35,634 nt of DNA from an uncultured Collinsella sp. (GCA_900544385.1 UQVD01000007.1:1-35634), one strand, 5' to 3'; counted from the first letter of the stretch, positions 8,434 through 16,835 are shown. The notes: a model not told the origin generated them from the letters alone. Program-made: numbers and translations.

Positions 8434-9066
8434 ATGACTACCGTAAGACGTGCCGATCTTTCTTGTGTCGTCCAAGCGGGTGGGCTGTCCTCGCGCATGG
8501 GCTGTGATAAGGCTCGCATGGCGTTTTGCGGCGAGCCGCTCATCGAACGCGTGCTGGGTCGGCTGGCGCCAGTTGCCGGCGAGTTGGTCGTGACGACTTC
8601 GCGTCCCAGCGAGCTTGCCTACCTTGAGGAGCGCGCGTTTGGCGGCCTGGTGCCGCGAATAGTGTCGGACCTTGAGGGGCCGGCGGGCGCCATGCGCGGC
8701 ATCGCGAGTTCGCTGACTGCGGCCCGGCTGCCTCTCGTTGCTATCGTCGCCTGTGATATGCCGTTTGTCTCTTCGGAGCTAATCGGTGCCCTTGCTGGCT
8801 GTGTTGAGGTCGAGGCGCTCGACGTGTGCGTGCCGCGCGAGGAGCGGGGGATTGAGCCACTTTGTGCCGTCTGGCGCCGTGACGCGTGTGCGCCGGTTGC
8901 CCAAGAGCTGCTTGCCTGCGACCGCCAGCGCATTCGCTGCCTGATCAATCGCGTTCAGGCCGGTTATATGGATGAGCCGCAGATTGTTAAGGCCGCGGGC
9001 TCGACGCTCTGCTTCGAAAACGTCAATACGCCCGAGGAGTTTGCGGCGGCCGAGTTACTCGCCTAG
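8434..9066 (+). CDS. mobA: Molybdenum cofactor guanylyltransferase
   Basis: MobA transfers GMP from GTP to Mo-molybdopterin, giving the guanine dinucleotide cofactor needed by formate dehydrogenases and the DMSO reductase superfamily. The 210-residue protein has the nucleotide-binding signature QAGGLSSRMGCDKA (about residues 14-27), DLEGPAGAMRGI, the metal-site motif ACDMPF, then EPLCAVW and FENVNTPEE, all typical of MobA. The start at 8434 is preceded by GGAGG (8418-8422). The open frame runs upstream into selC, so earlier starts are rejected. Its placement between selC and DUF3343 links cofactor supply to the Mo/Se enzymes of this block. Confidence 0.92.
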   Translation: MTTVRRADLSCVVQAGGLSSRMGCDKARMAFCGEPLIERVLGRLAPVAGELVVTTSRPSELAYLEERAFGGLVPRIVSDLEGPAGAMRGIASSLTAARLPLVAIVACDMPFVSSELIGALAGCVEVEALDVCVPREERGIEPLCAVWRRDACAPVAQELLACDRQRIRCLINRVQAGYMDEPQIVKAAGSTLCFENVNTPEEFAAAELLA

Positions 9067-9081
9067 ACGATTGGAGTTGCC

Positions 9082-9477
9082 ATGTCTCACGATATTTGTC
9101 CCGACACGGGAGAGCCTTGCACTTGCGATGGTTCCGAGCCCTGTACCTGCGGCTGCGGTGGCTGTGGACATACTGCGGAAGAGGAGGCGGCCGCTGCGGC
9201 GTATCGTGAGGCACACCGCGAAGGCCCGTCCGGTGATGCCCTCGACCACGAGCGCAAGATCATCGTTTCGTTCGATAGCACCTTCGATGTGATGGAGTGC
9301 GAGCAGCTTTGCCTGAATGCCGGCGTGCCCGGGCGCATTATGCCTTTGCCCGGCTCCATTACCGCAGGTTGCGGTCTGTGCTGGGCCATGCCGTTCTCGG
9401 GTGATGCGCTCGCCGCCTTCCGCGCTGCTACCGAAGGCCGCGTAACGCCCGCCGACTACCATCAACTCGTCCTTTAA
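9082..9477 (+). CDS. DUF3343 (Se/S carrier-like) protein with Cys-rich N-terminus
   Basis: This 131-residue protein has two parts. Residues 1-29 hold eight cysteines in short Cys-x-Cys and Cys-x2-Cys spacings, ending in CGCGGCGH, a metallothionein-like patch. Residues 58-131 match DUF3343: IIVSFDSTFDVMECEQLC, then PGRIMPLPGSITAGCGLCWAMPF with the conserved Gly-Cys-Gly. DUF3343 is described in InterPro as Se/S carrier-like and, as I recall, is associated with selenium-using genomes; its biochemistry is not established. It lies 15 bases after mobA, in one probable operon with it and close to selABC. A role in handling selenium or sulfur for Sec or the Mo cofactor is inference. Confidence 0.72.
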   Translation: MSHDICPDTGEPCTCDGSEPCTCGCGGCGHTAEEEAAAAAYREAHREGPSGDALDHERKIIVSFDSTFDVMECEQLCLNAGVPGRIMPLPGSITAGCGLCWAMPFSGDALAAFRAATEGRVTPADYHQLVL

Positions 9478-9484
9478 CCCCCAC

Positions 9485-9517
9485 ACCACCACAAAGGTGC
9501 CCCAATGTGGTGGTTTG
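9485..9517 (+). terminator. Likely terminator after the DUF3343 gene
   Basis: ACCACCACA (9485-9493) pairs with TGTGGTGGT (9506-9514) over 9 bp, followed by a short T-tract. The T-tract is weak. The remaining sequence up to 9728 is AT-rich and contains no gene that I can support; a TATTAT box at 9650-9655 may belong to the gdhA promoter. Confidence 0.55.
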
Positions 9518-9728
9518 GAACATGTGGACGAAACAGGTCTGAAACACAGGTTTTGCACGTCAGGCACTCAAAAACGCTTCTACCTGCATCGTAATCAAAA
9601 CGAAACATCTGCTCGTCGGCTTATGCGAAACTTTGCTGCAACAGTGCGATATTATCCATACTCGATAAAGCTCGCGGCGCATGGGGCGCCTCGAACGACA
9701 CTTTTCTTTTCCATCAATTGGAGGAAGC

Positions 9729-11084
9729 ATGAGCTACACGCAGAAAGTTCTCGACGAGCTCAAGGCCCGCTATCCCGAGCAGCCTGAGTTCATCCAGGCC
9801 GCGACCGAGATCCTCGGTACCATCCAGCCGGCGCTCGACGCCCATCCCGAGTACGAGGAGGCCGCCCTGCTTGAGCGCCTCGTCGAGCCCGAGCGCATCG
9901 TCATGTTCCGTGTCCCCTGGGTCGACGACCAGGGCAAGGTCCAGGTCAATCGCGGCTACCGCGTCGAGTTCAACTCTGCCATTGGACCCTACAAGGGCGG
10001 CCTGCGCTTTAACCCGACGGTCACCCTGGGCATGCTCAAGTTCCTGGGCCTGGAGCAGATCCTCAAGAACAGCCTGACCACTCTTCCCATGGGCGGCGGC
10101 AAGGGCGGTTCCGACTTTGACCCCAAGGGCAAGTCCAACAACGAGATCATGCACTTCTGCCAGTCCTTCATGACTGAGCTCTATCGCCATATTGGCCCCA
10201 ACACCGACGTTCCCGCCGGCGACCTGGGCGTTGGCGGCCGCGAGGTTGCCTACCTGTTCGGTCAGTACAAGCGCCTGACCAACGAGTGGACCGGCGTCCT
10301 CACCGGCAAGGGTCTCTCCTTTGGCGGCTCGCTCGCCCGTACCGAGGCCACCGGCTACGGTCTGGTCTACTTTGTGGACGAGTACCTCAAGAGCCGCGGC
10401 GACTCCTTCGAGGGCAAGAACGTCGTCGTTCACGGCTCCGGTAACGTCGCTATCTACGCAGTCCAGAAGGTCGCCCAGCTCGGCGGCAAGGTGCTCGCCT
10501 GCTCCGACACTCACGGCTGGGTCGAGGATCCCGACGGCATCGACTACACCGTGCTCGAGCATGTCTACAACAAGAAGCGCTCCGGTCACGATAAGGGCGT
10601 CACGCTCGCCATGTATGTTGACGAGAAGCCCAACGCCGTGTGGCACGAGGGCGACGGCCGCGGCGTGTGGCAGCTTCCCTGCGACATCGCGCTGCCCTGC
10701 GCTCGCGAGAACACGCTGCTGCTCGAGGACGCCCAGGCGCTCGTCGCCAACGGCTGCAAGGTGGTCGGCGAGGGCGCGAACATGCCCACGACCATCGAGG
10801 CCACGACCTACTTCCAGGAGAACGGCGTCGCCTTTATGCCCGGTAAGGCTGCCAACGCCGGTGGCGTGCTCGTGTCCGGCCTGGAAATGAGCCAGAACGC
10901 CGAGCACCTGTCCTGGACCTTCGAGGAGGTCGACGGCAAGCTCGAGCAGCTCATGCGCGGCATGTTCCACAACGTGGACGACACCGCCAAGGAGTACGGC
11001 CAGGAGGGCAACTTTGTCATGGGCGCCAACATCGCCGGCTTCCTGAAGGTCGCCGACGCCATGCTCGCCCAGGGCGTCTGCTAA
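9729..11084 (+). CDS. gdhA: NADP-type glutamate dehydrogenase
   Basis: GdhA reductively aminates 2-oxoglutarate to glutamate with ammonium. The 451-residue length is typical of hexameric bacterial GdhA. Visible motifs are the substrate region YRVEFNSAIGPYKGGLRF, the glycine-rich LPMGGGKGGSDFDPKG with the catalytic lysine, PAGDLGVGGREVAYLFG, and the Rossmann segment VVVHGSGNVA. The start at 9729 follows GGAGGA at an ideal distance, so the upstream ATG at 9681 is rejected. Codon use is strongly biased to C and G endings, suggesting high expression. It appears monocistronic, with terminators on both sides. Confidence 0.95.
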   Translation: MSYTQKVLDELKARYPEQPEFIQAATEILGTIQPALDAHPEYEEAALLERLVEPERIVMFRVPWVDDQGKVQVNRGYRVEFNSAIGPYKGGLRFNPTVTLGMLKFLGLEQILKNSLTTLPMGGGKGGSDFDPKGKSNNEIMHFCQSFMTELYRHIGPNTDVPAGDLGVGGREVAYLFGQYKRLTNEWTGVLTGKGLSFGGSLARTEATGYGLVYFVDEYLKSRGDSFEGKNVVVHGSGNVAIYAVQKVAQLGGKVLACSDTHGWVEDPDGIDYTVLEHVYNKKRSGHDKGVTLAMYVDEKPNAVWHEGDGRGVWQLPCDIALPCARENTLLLEDAQALVANGCKVVGEGANMPTTIEATTYFQENGVAFMPGKAANAGGVLVSGLEMSQNAEHLSWTFEEVDGKLEQLMRGMFHNVDDTAKEYGQEGNFVMGANIAGFLKVADAMLAQGVC

Positions 11085-11111
11085 ATCTTCGCTCGATATG
11101 GCATGTGATGA

Positions 11112-11141
11112 GGCTTCCAGCTATCCGGCTGGGAGCCTTTT
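11112..11141 (+). terminator. Rho-independent terminator of gdhA
   Basis: GGCTTCCAGC (11112-11121) pairs with GCTGGGAGCC (11128-11137), nine Watson-Crick pairs and one mismatch, with TTTT following. Confidence 0.8.
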
Positions 11142-11160
11142 CTATTCCGGAGGACTCCTC

Positions 11161-11233
11161 ATAACTTGCGGTGATATACGGACTGTTTTGCGTTCCAGAA
11201 CGGCTAATCAGTCCGTATATCACCGCAAGTTAT
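11161..11233 (+). repeat. Long-stem palindromic element, family A copy 2
   Basis: The arms are a perfect 25-bp inverted repeat (11161-11185, starting ATAACTTGCGGTGATATACG, and 11209-11233) around a 23-nt loop that has its own short GTTC/GAAC stem. Compared with copy 4, the arm carries several changes that are matched on the other arm. It lies between the gdhA terminator and the next promoter. Confidence 0.9.
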
Positions 11234-11280
11234 GTATGGGTGGGTGGATTTTGTCCTAAAACGGTGTGCGGCCCCTCGTT

Positions 11281-11289
11281 TGGTACACT
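11281..11289 (+). promoter_or_regulatory. Probable extended -10 promoter of the FAD-subunit gene
   Basis: TGGTACACT has the same TGG-TAnAnT form as the boxes before selC and the gene at 28800. It is 25 bases upstream of the start codon at 11314. A -35 match is not clear. Confidence 0.45.
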
Positions 11290-11313
11290 TAAACGTACTG
11301 GACAAGTGGAGAG

Positions 11314-12228
11314 ATGGGGGAGAACGTGCTCAAGTTCGGTACCTACGTCCGTGTTGGAAACGCGGCCGAAGCCTATGAGCTCTTACAGAAGAACCGCAAC
11401 AACAAGATTGTGGGCGGCGGCATCTGGATGCGCCTTGGTTCGCGTCGCGTGGCGACGGCGATTGACCTTTCGGCCTGCGGACTCGATCAGATCGAGGAGA
11501 CCGAGACCGAGTTTCGCATCGGTGCCATGTGTACCCTGCGCCAGCTCGAGCGCCATGCCGAGCTCAACGCGCTTGTCAACCATGTCTTTGAGTTCGCCGT
11601 CCACGATATCGTGGGCGTGCAGCTGCGCAATACCGCCACGGTGGGCGGCAGCATCTACGGTCGCTTTGGCTTCTCGGACGTTCTCTCCGCCTTTCTCGCG
11701 CTCGATTCCTATGTTGAGCTGACGGGCGCCGGTCGCGTGCCGCTTGTCGAGTTCGTGGACATGGGCTACGTGCGTGACGTGATCGAGCACGTGGTGGTCG
11801 TTAAGCACGACTATCGCGCAAGCTACGAGGCCGTGCGCAAGGCTGCGACCGACTTCCCCTCGCTCAACGTTACCGCCGCCTGGTGGGACAACACCTGGCA
11901 CGTCACCGTGGGCGCCCGCCCGCTGCACGCGACCCTGCTGCAGGGCGAGGCGTGCGGCCTTACCAACGAGCATCCTTCCGAGGACGAGCTTCGCGCCCTG
12001 GCCGCGTCCGTACGCGCACTGAGCTATGGCACCAACCTGTGGGGCTCGGCTGACTACCGCCGCCGCATCTCGGCACCGTTGGCGATTCAGGCCGTGCGCC
12101 GCGCCGCCGGCATCGAGCTTTCGGCTGCGCTTGCCCACGAGCTCGAGACCGTGCAAGTGCCTAAGTTCGCCACGGACGAGTATTCCTGCCGCCGCGTGCC
12201 CGGCGTCGATTCTAGCGAGGTGCGCTAA
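11314..12228 (+). CDS. FAD-binding subunit of a molybdenum hydroxylase (xanthine dehydrogenase family)
   Basis: The 304-residue protein matches the flavoprotein subunit of xanthine/CO dehydrogenases. KIVGGGIWMRL (FAD pyrophosphate-binding loop) lies near residue 31, LRNTATVGGSI near residue 108, and a CO-dehydrogenase flavoprotein C-terminal domain occupies about 170-285. It would pass electrons from the 2Fe-2S clusters of the next gene product to NAD+ or another acceptor. The counterpart in E. coli is YgfM, encoded beside XdhD. The stop codon overlaps the next start, so the two are coupled. The start is uncertain: a purine-rich GGAGAG touches the ATG at 11314, and GTG at 11326 after GGGGGAG is a plausible alternative four codons in. 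Confidence 0.82.
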   Translation: MGENVLKFGTYVRVGNAAEAYELLQKNRNNKIVGGGIWMRLGSRRVATAIDLSACGLDQIEETETEFRIGAMCTLRQLERHAELNALVNHVFEFAVHDIVGVQLRNTATVGGSIYGRFGFSDVLSAFLALDSYVELTGAGRVPLVEFVDMGYVRDVIEHVVVVKHDYRASYEAVRKAATDFPSLNVTAAWWDNTWHVTVGARPLHATLLQGEACGLTNEHPSEDELRALAASVRALSYGTNLWGSADYRRRISAPLAIQAVRRAAGIELSAALAHELETVQVPKFATDEYSCRRVPGVDSSEVR

Positions 12229-15059
12229 TGGCTGCCAAACTCATCGATCTTTCCTTTACGCTCAACGGCCGTAAGGTCAAGGTTCAGATTGCCCCCGACA
12301 CCATGCTCTTTGCGCTGCTGCGCGAGCAGGGCTGCGCGTCGGTGCGCTGTGCCTGCGAGACCACCAACTGCGGCCTGTGCACAGTGTGGCTCGACGGCGA
12401 CCCGGTGCTGAGCTGCTCGGTTCCCGCCGCGCGCGTCGAGGGCCGCTCCATCACTACGCTCGAGGGCCTCAAGGCCGAGTCTGAGGCGCTCGCTCGCGCA
12501 ATGGCTGCCGAAGGCGCCGAGCAGTGTGGTTTTTGCGCTCCCGGCCTTATCATGAACGTGCTGGCGCTCGCCCGTGCCGCCAAGGAGGACCCGAGCCTTG
12601 TTGCCACGCGCGAGGAGCTCTCGCGCCAGCTCGCCGGCAACCTCTGCCGCTGCAGCGGCTATGAGAGCCAGCTGCGCGCCATCGTCCGCTTCCTCAACGA
12701 GTCTGGCGTGCAGGTGGGCTTCGAGATGCCCGAGCTGCCGGTCAACGACACCAGCTGCGATGGTGTCTCCTACAAGCAGATCACCCACAAGCAGCCCAAG
12801 AAGGACTCGAAGGCGCTACTCGAGGGTCGTCCCGTCTACACGGGCGACCTGGTGCCTGCCGGCGCACTCATCGTCAAGCTCAAGCGCAGCCCGTATGCCC
12901 GCGCCAAGATCCGCTCCATCGATACGTCGCGCGCCCTTAAGGTGCCCGGCGTGGTGGGCGTCTACACCTACGAGGACGTGCCCAAGCGCCGCTTTACCAT
13001 CGCCGGCCAGAGCTATCCGCAGCCTTCGCCCTACGACCGCTTGATCCTCGAGAACCTCGTCCGTTACCAAAACGAGGAGGTGGCGATCGTCGCCGCCGAG
13101 ACCGAGGAGGCCGCCGACAAGGCGCTCAAGCTCATCAAGGTCGACTACGAGGTGCTCGAGCCGCTACTCGACTTTACCCAGGCACTCGATAACGACATCG
13201 TGGTCCACCCCGAGGGCGACGTGACCTTTATGTTCCCGCAGGGCGGCGACGTCCCGCGCAACTTGGTGTGCAGCGGTACCAGCGATTTTGGCGACTTGGA
13301 CGAGGCCTTCGCCCAGAGCGACATCGTCTTTGAGCGTACCTACACCAGCCAGGCCACGCAGACCGCGTCCATGGAAACCTTCCGCGCCTTCGCGACGACC
13401 GACGCGTTCGGGCGTATCTCGGTGACCACCTCCACGCAGGTGCCCTTCCACGTGCGCCGCATGGTCGCGCAGTCGCTCGACATTCCGCAGTCGCAGGTGC
13501 AGGTCATTAAGCCGCGCATCGGCGGCGGCTTTGGCTCCAAGCAGACGGGCTGCTGCGAGATCTTTGTTGCGTTTGTGACCCAGCAGACCGGCCGTCCGAG
13601 TTACTGCTGCTACACCCGTGAGGAGACCATCACCGCGGGCAACTCGCGCCATCAGATGCAGATGACCGTTAAGCTGGGCGCCATGAACGACGGCACCATC
13701 ACGGCCATCGACCTGCACACGCTGTCCAACGCCGGCGCGTACGGCGAGCACGCTACCACGACGATCGGCCTTTCGGGCCACAAGAGCCTGCCCATCTACA
13801 ACCATGTGAAGGCGAGCCGCTTTAGCTGGGACGCCGTCTACACCAACACCAACCGCGGCGGCGCGTATCGCGGCTACGGTGCCACCCAGGGCCAGTTTGC
13901 CGTGGAGAGCGCCGTCAACGAGCTCGCCGACATGCTGCACATGGACCCCGCCGACCTGCGCCTTAAGAACATTGTGCGCGAGGGCGAGATCATGCCGCAG
14001 TACTACAACGAGAAGCTCAACGCCTGCGCGCTCGACCGCTGCCTGCTGCGTGCGATGGACATGATCGGCTGGCGCGACAAGCCGCTGGCCGTGGACCTGG
14101 GCGACCGCGTGCGCGCCCTGGGCTGCGCGCTTACCATGCAGGGCTCGGGCATCTCCAACGTGGATATCGCCGGCATCGACATGCGCCTTGAAGAGGACGG
14201 CTTCATTACCATTGGCACCGGCGCCACCGATAACGGCATGGGCGTCGACACGATCCTGGCGCAGATTGCCGCCGAGGAGCTGGGCGTGGAGAGTTCGTTG
14301 ATCGTGGTGCGCGGCGTGGACACCGACGTGTCGCCGTTCGATGCCGGCTCGTACGCGAGCTCGGGCACGTACGTGACGGGCCTTGCCGCCAAGAACGCCG
14401 CGACCGAGCTGCGTGAGAAGATCTGCGCCAAGGCCGCCCAGATGTGGGACGTGGACGCCGCCGATGTGGTCTTCGATGGCCAGTACGTGCGCCTGTCCGA
14501 CGAACGTGCCGCGCGCGAGCAGAACCGCTACCTCACGCTGCGCGACTTTGCCAACCTGTGCGTTAAGAACATTGCGGGCGGCGACGCGCTCACCTCGCAT
14601 GCCTCTGCCTGCCTGCCCGTTTCGCCCCCGCCGTTTATGGCCGGCATTGCCGAGGTCGAGGTCGACAAGGCTACCGGCAAGGTGACCGTGGTGGACTATG
14701 CGGCGGCCGTCGACTGCGGCACCGTGATCAACGAGGCGCTCGCGCGCGTCCAGGCCGAGGGCGGCATTGCCCAGGGTATCGGCCATGCGCTCTACGAGAT
14801 CGTCGAGCACGATGAGCGCGGCCGTCTGCGCACCGGCAACTTTATGAGCTACAAGCTGCCCACGCGCCTGGATATCGGCAGCATCCGCGTGGCCTTTGAG
14901 CCGAGCTACGAGCCGACGGGTCCGTTTGGTGCCAAGTCGATCGGCGAGGTCGTCATCAACACGCCGCTCGCCGCCGTTGCCTCGGCCGTGGCACACGCTA
15001 CCGGACATCAGGTTCGCTCGCTGCCGATCACGCCCGAGAAGGCCCTGCTGGGGGAGTAG
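12228..15059 (+). CDS. Xanthine dehydrogenase-family hydroxylase, fused 2Fe-2S and molybdenum subunits (XdhD-like)
   Basis: The 943-residue protein joins two subunits that are often separate. Residues 1-165 form the iron-sulfur part: a plant-type cluster (Cys43, Cys48, Cys51, Cys63) and a second cluster (Cys100, Cys103, Cys140, Cys142). Residues from about 190 to the end are the molybdopterin part, with PRIGGGFGSKQ, GAYRGYGATQGQF, and near the C-terminus GAKSIGE containing the catalytic glutamate. Size and fusion match E. coli XdhD and the selenium-dependent molybdenum hydroxylases of clostridia. Whether it uses a labile selenium ligand, and which purine or other heterocycle it oxidises, cannot be read from the sequence. 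The start codon overlaps the previous stop, and a terminator follows. Confidence 0.85.
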   Translation: MAAKLIDLSFTLNGRKVKVQIAPDTMLFALLREQGCASVRCACETTNCGLCTVWLDGDPVLSCSVPAARVEGRSITTLEGLKAESEALARAMAAEGAEQCGFCAPGLIMNVLALARAAKEDPSLVATREELSRQLAGNLCRCSGYESQLRAIVRFLNESGVQVGFEMPELPVNDTSCDGVSYKQITHKQPKKDSKALLEGRPVYTGDLVPAGALIVKLKRSPYARAKIRSIDTSRALKVPGVVGVYTYEDVPKRRFTIAGQSYPQPSPYDRLILENLVRYQNEEVAIVAAETEEAADKALKLIKVDYEVLEPLLDFTQALDNDIVVHPEGDVTFMFPQGGDVPRNLVCSGTSDFGDLDEAFAQSDIVFERTYTSQATQTASMETFRAFATTDAFGRISVTTSTQVPFHVRRMVAQSLDIPQSQVQVIKPRIGGGFGSKQTGCCEIFVAFVTQQTGRPSYCCYTREETITAGNSRHQMQMTVKLGAMNDGTITAIDLHTLSNAGAYGEHATTTIGLSGHKSLPIYNHVKASRFSWDAVYTNTNRGGAYRGYGATQGQFAVESAVNELADMLHMDPADLRLKNIVREGEIMPQYYNEKLNACALDRCLLRAMDMIGWRDKPLAVDLGDRVRALGCALTMQGSGISNVDIAGIDMRLEEDGFITIGTGATDNGMGVDTILAQIAAEELGVESSLIVVRGVDTDVSPFDAGSYASSGTYVTGLAAKNAATELREKICAKAAQMWDVDAADVVFDGQYVRLSDERAAREQNRYLTLRDFANLCVKNIAGGDALTSHASACLPVSPPPFMAGIAEVEVDKATGKVTVVDYAAAVDCGTVINEALARVQAEGGIAQGIGHALYEIVEHDERGRLRTGNFMSYKLPTRLDIGSIRVAFEPSYEPTGPFGAKSIGEVVINTPLAAVASAVAHATGHQVRSLPITPEKALLGE

Positions 15060-15089
15060 CGGGTCAGCGAACAAGTCGTAATTGGCGGG

Positions 15090-15113
15090 GCGGGGCAACT
15101 CGCCCCGCCTTTT
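15090..15113 (+). terminator. Terminator of the hydroxylase operon
   Basis: GCGGGGC (15090-15096) pairs with GCCCCGC (15102-15108), and TTTT follows at 15110-15113. Confidence 0.75.
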
Positions 15114-15199
15114 GCACTCGTGGTGAGGTCGTGAGCCTGTAAAACGTGTGCGTGCGCTTGTCGCTCGTATCTGCTATCATTCCTAATCTGTGCGCTCAT

Positions 15200-15283
15200 G
15201 CGGGCGTGGCGGAATTGGTAGACGCGCCAGATTTAGGTTCTGGTGGGATTCCCGTGAAGGTTCGAGTCCTTTCGCCCGCACCA
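15200..15283 (+). tRNA. tRNA-Leu (anticodon UAG)
   Basis: The 84-nt sequence starts GCGGGCG, which pairs with CGCCCGC, followed by discriminator A and an encoded CCA at 15281-15283. The anticodon stem CCAGA/UCUGG encloses the loop UUUAGGU with anticodon UAG (reads CUA and other CUN codons). A class II long variable arm and the T loop UUCGAGU are visible. An extended -10 box TGCTATCAT lies at 15171-15179. Confidence 0.95.
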
Positions 15284-15370
15284 ACGCACCCGCGTCGGCT
15301 TATGCCCTCGCGACGCTTGTTGCATAAAGGTACCAGCACCTCAGATAAGCTGGGCAGTATGAGGAGGAAC

Positions 15371-16672
15371 GTGTTGAACATCACCGCTTCTGACGTCAAG
15401 GACGCCAAGCTCACCGCTACGGTCACCATCCCGGCCGCCGACGTCGACGCCGCGATCAAGAAGGCCTACAAGGACACCGCCAAGAAGTACCGCTTCCCGG
15501 GCTTCCGCGCCGGTAAGGCTCCCCGTCCGGTCATCGACTCCGCTCTTGGCGCCGAGGCTACCCTCGCTCAGGCCACCAATGACCTGATCGCCGCCAACGA
15601 GTCCGCCGTCCTCAACGAGCTGGACATCGTCCCCACCAAGAACGGTGACTACAAGGACCTCGACCTCGCCAAGGATCACGAGGACTACACCTACACCGTC
15701 GAGTTCTCCCTGCGTCCCGCCGCTGAGCTCTCCTCCTTCGACGCCGTCGAGATCGAGATGCCCCCTGCGGAGGTCACCGAGTCCGAGATCAACAACCAGG
15801 TCGAGATGCTCCTCAACTACCGTGCCACCTTCGAGGACGTCGAGGGTCGCGCCGTCGAGGCCGAGGACTACGTCACCGTCGACCTCAAGGCCGTCGAGAA
15901 CGCCGACAACTTCGCCGCCGAGGGCCGCATGCTCATCGCCGGTAGCGACAGCAACCCCGCTGAGTTCAACGACGCTCTGATCGGTGCCAACGTTGACGAC
16001 GTCAAGACCGTCACCTGGACCGACGAGGTCGAGGAGGGCGAGGAGGCCGAGACTCACACCGTCGAGGTCACCGTCAAGGGCATCAAGGTCCGCAACACCC
16101 CCGAGCTCACCGACGAGCTCGTCAAGTCCGACTTTGGCTTCGACAGCATCGACGCCATGCGCGACGCCATCAAGATCGAGATCGAGCAGGACAAGGCTTC
16201 CCGCCTCCCGGCCGAGAAGGAGAACCGTTGCGTCTCCGCTCTCGCCGAGCGCCTGCAGCTCGACGAGATGGACGCCGACTACGAGCAGTCCGTCTTTGAG
16301 GAGCTTGGCCAGAACTTCCTGTCCAACCTCGCTGCCCGCGGCATGACGCTGGACACCTGGCTGCCCGCTTCCGGCCTGACCATGGAGCAGTTCATCGGCG
16401 ACCTGCACAAGCAGGCCAACGACGTTGCCCGTGAGTCCCTGGCTCTCGACGCTCTCGCTCGTGAGCTCAAGATTGAGGTCACCGAGGACGACATCAACGC
16501 TGAGTTCGAGAAGGCCGGCGTCAAGGACGTCGAGGCTTCCAAGGCCGAGTTCATCGCCGATGGCCGCATGCCTGCCGTCCGCGAGTCCATCCGTCGCTCC
16601 AAGGCCGTCGACCACCTGGTCGAGAACGCCAAGGTGACCGAGGTCGACGAGACCGCCAAGGACGCCGAGTAA
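15371..16672 (+). CDS. tig: Trigger factor (ribosome-associated chaperone)
   Basis: Trigger factor binds ribosomal protein L23 at the exit tunnel and shields nascent chains. The N-terminal ribosome-binding signature is present as FPGFRAGKAPRPV (about residues 38-50). A middle FKBP-like domain spans about 150-240, and the C-terminal chaperone arms continue to 433. The FKBP part lacks the usual IPGFE-type active-site consensus and reads NPAEFNDALIGAN, so prolyl isomerase activity is doubtful. The start is uncertain: GAGGAGG at 15361-15367 serves either GTG at 15371 or TTG at 15374, and ATG at 15360 has no Shine-Dalgarno sequence. Codon bias is extreme, fitting high expression. It lies just after tRNA-Leu and before clpP, the common tig-clpP-clpX order. 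Confidence 0.93.
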   Translation: MLNITASDVKDAKLTATVTIPAADVDAAIKKAYKDTAKKYRFPGFRAGKAPRPVIDSALGAEATLAQATNDLIAANESAVLNELDIVPTKNGDYKDLDLAKDHEDYTYTVEFSLRPAAELSSFDAVEIEMPPAEVTESEINNQVEMLLNYRATFEDVEGRAVEAEDYVTVDLKAVENADNFAAEGRMLIAGSDSNPAEFNDALIGANVDDVKTVTWTDEVEEGEEAETHTVEVTVKGIKVRNTPELTDELVKSDFGFDSIDAMRDAIKIEIEQDKASRLPAEKENRCVSALAERLQLDEMDADYEQSVFEELGQNFLSNLAARGMTLDTWLPASGLTMEQFIGDLHKQANDVARESLALDALARELKIEVTEDDINAEFEKAGVKDVEASKAEFIADGRMPAVRESIRRSKAVDHLVENAKVTEVDETAKDAE

Positions 16673-16748
16673 TTCTCGCCACCTTGCCCATGAGCGCATG
16701 CGTGCGCCCGTGATGGGGTAAAGTTATACACCGGTTATCCGGTTGCTT

Positions 16749-16789
16749 CGTACGGTGCCAGCCAATGCATAGCATGCGGGCACCGTACG
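16749..16789 (+). terminator. Hairpin between tig and clpP, possible terminator
   Basis: CGTACGGTGCC (16749-16759) pairs perfectly with GGCACCGTACG (16779-16789) around a 19-nt loop that contains GCAT/ATGC. Only TTTA follows, so termination is uncertain. A promoter-like GGTAAAGT/TTATAC lies upstream at about 16718-16729, in which case the hairpin would sit in the clpP leader. Confidence 0.5.
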
Positions 16790-16835
16790 TTTATCTAGAA
16801 CCGATTTGGTCCGCAAGAGAGAAATGGAGATGCGT

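Noticed and set aside
11161..11233. Family A palindromes as Rho-independent terminators
   Set aside because: The stems lack a following T-tract, and copy 2 lies after an independent gdhA terminator.
13164..15098. Minus-strand open frame of 644 codons opposite the hydroxylase gene, and a similar one opposite valS (19071-21227)
   Set aside because: The translations are low-complexity His/Gly/Val/Leu-rich, with no domain, and mirror the codon bias of genuine genes.
15146..15370. N-terminal extension of trigger factor
   Set aside because: The open frame overlaps tRNA-Leu; a GAGGAGG ribosome binding site and family alignment place the start at 15371 or 15374.
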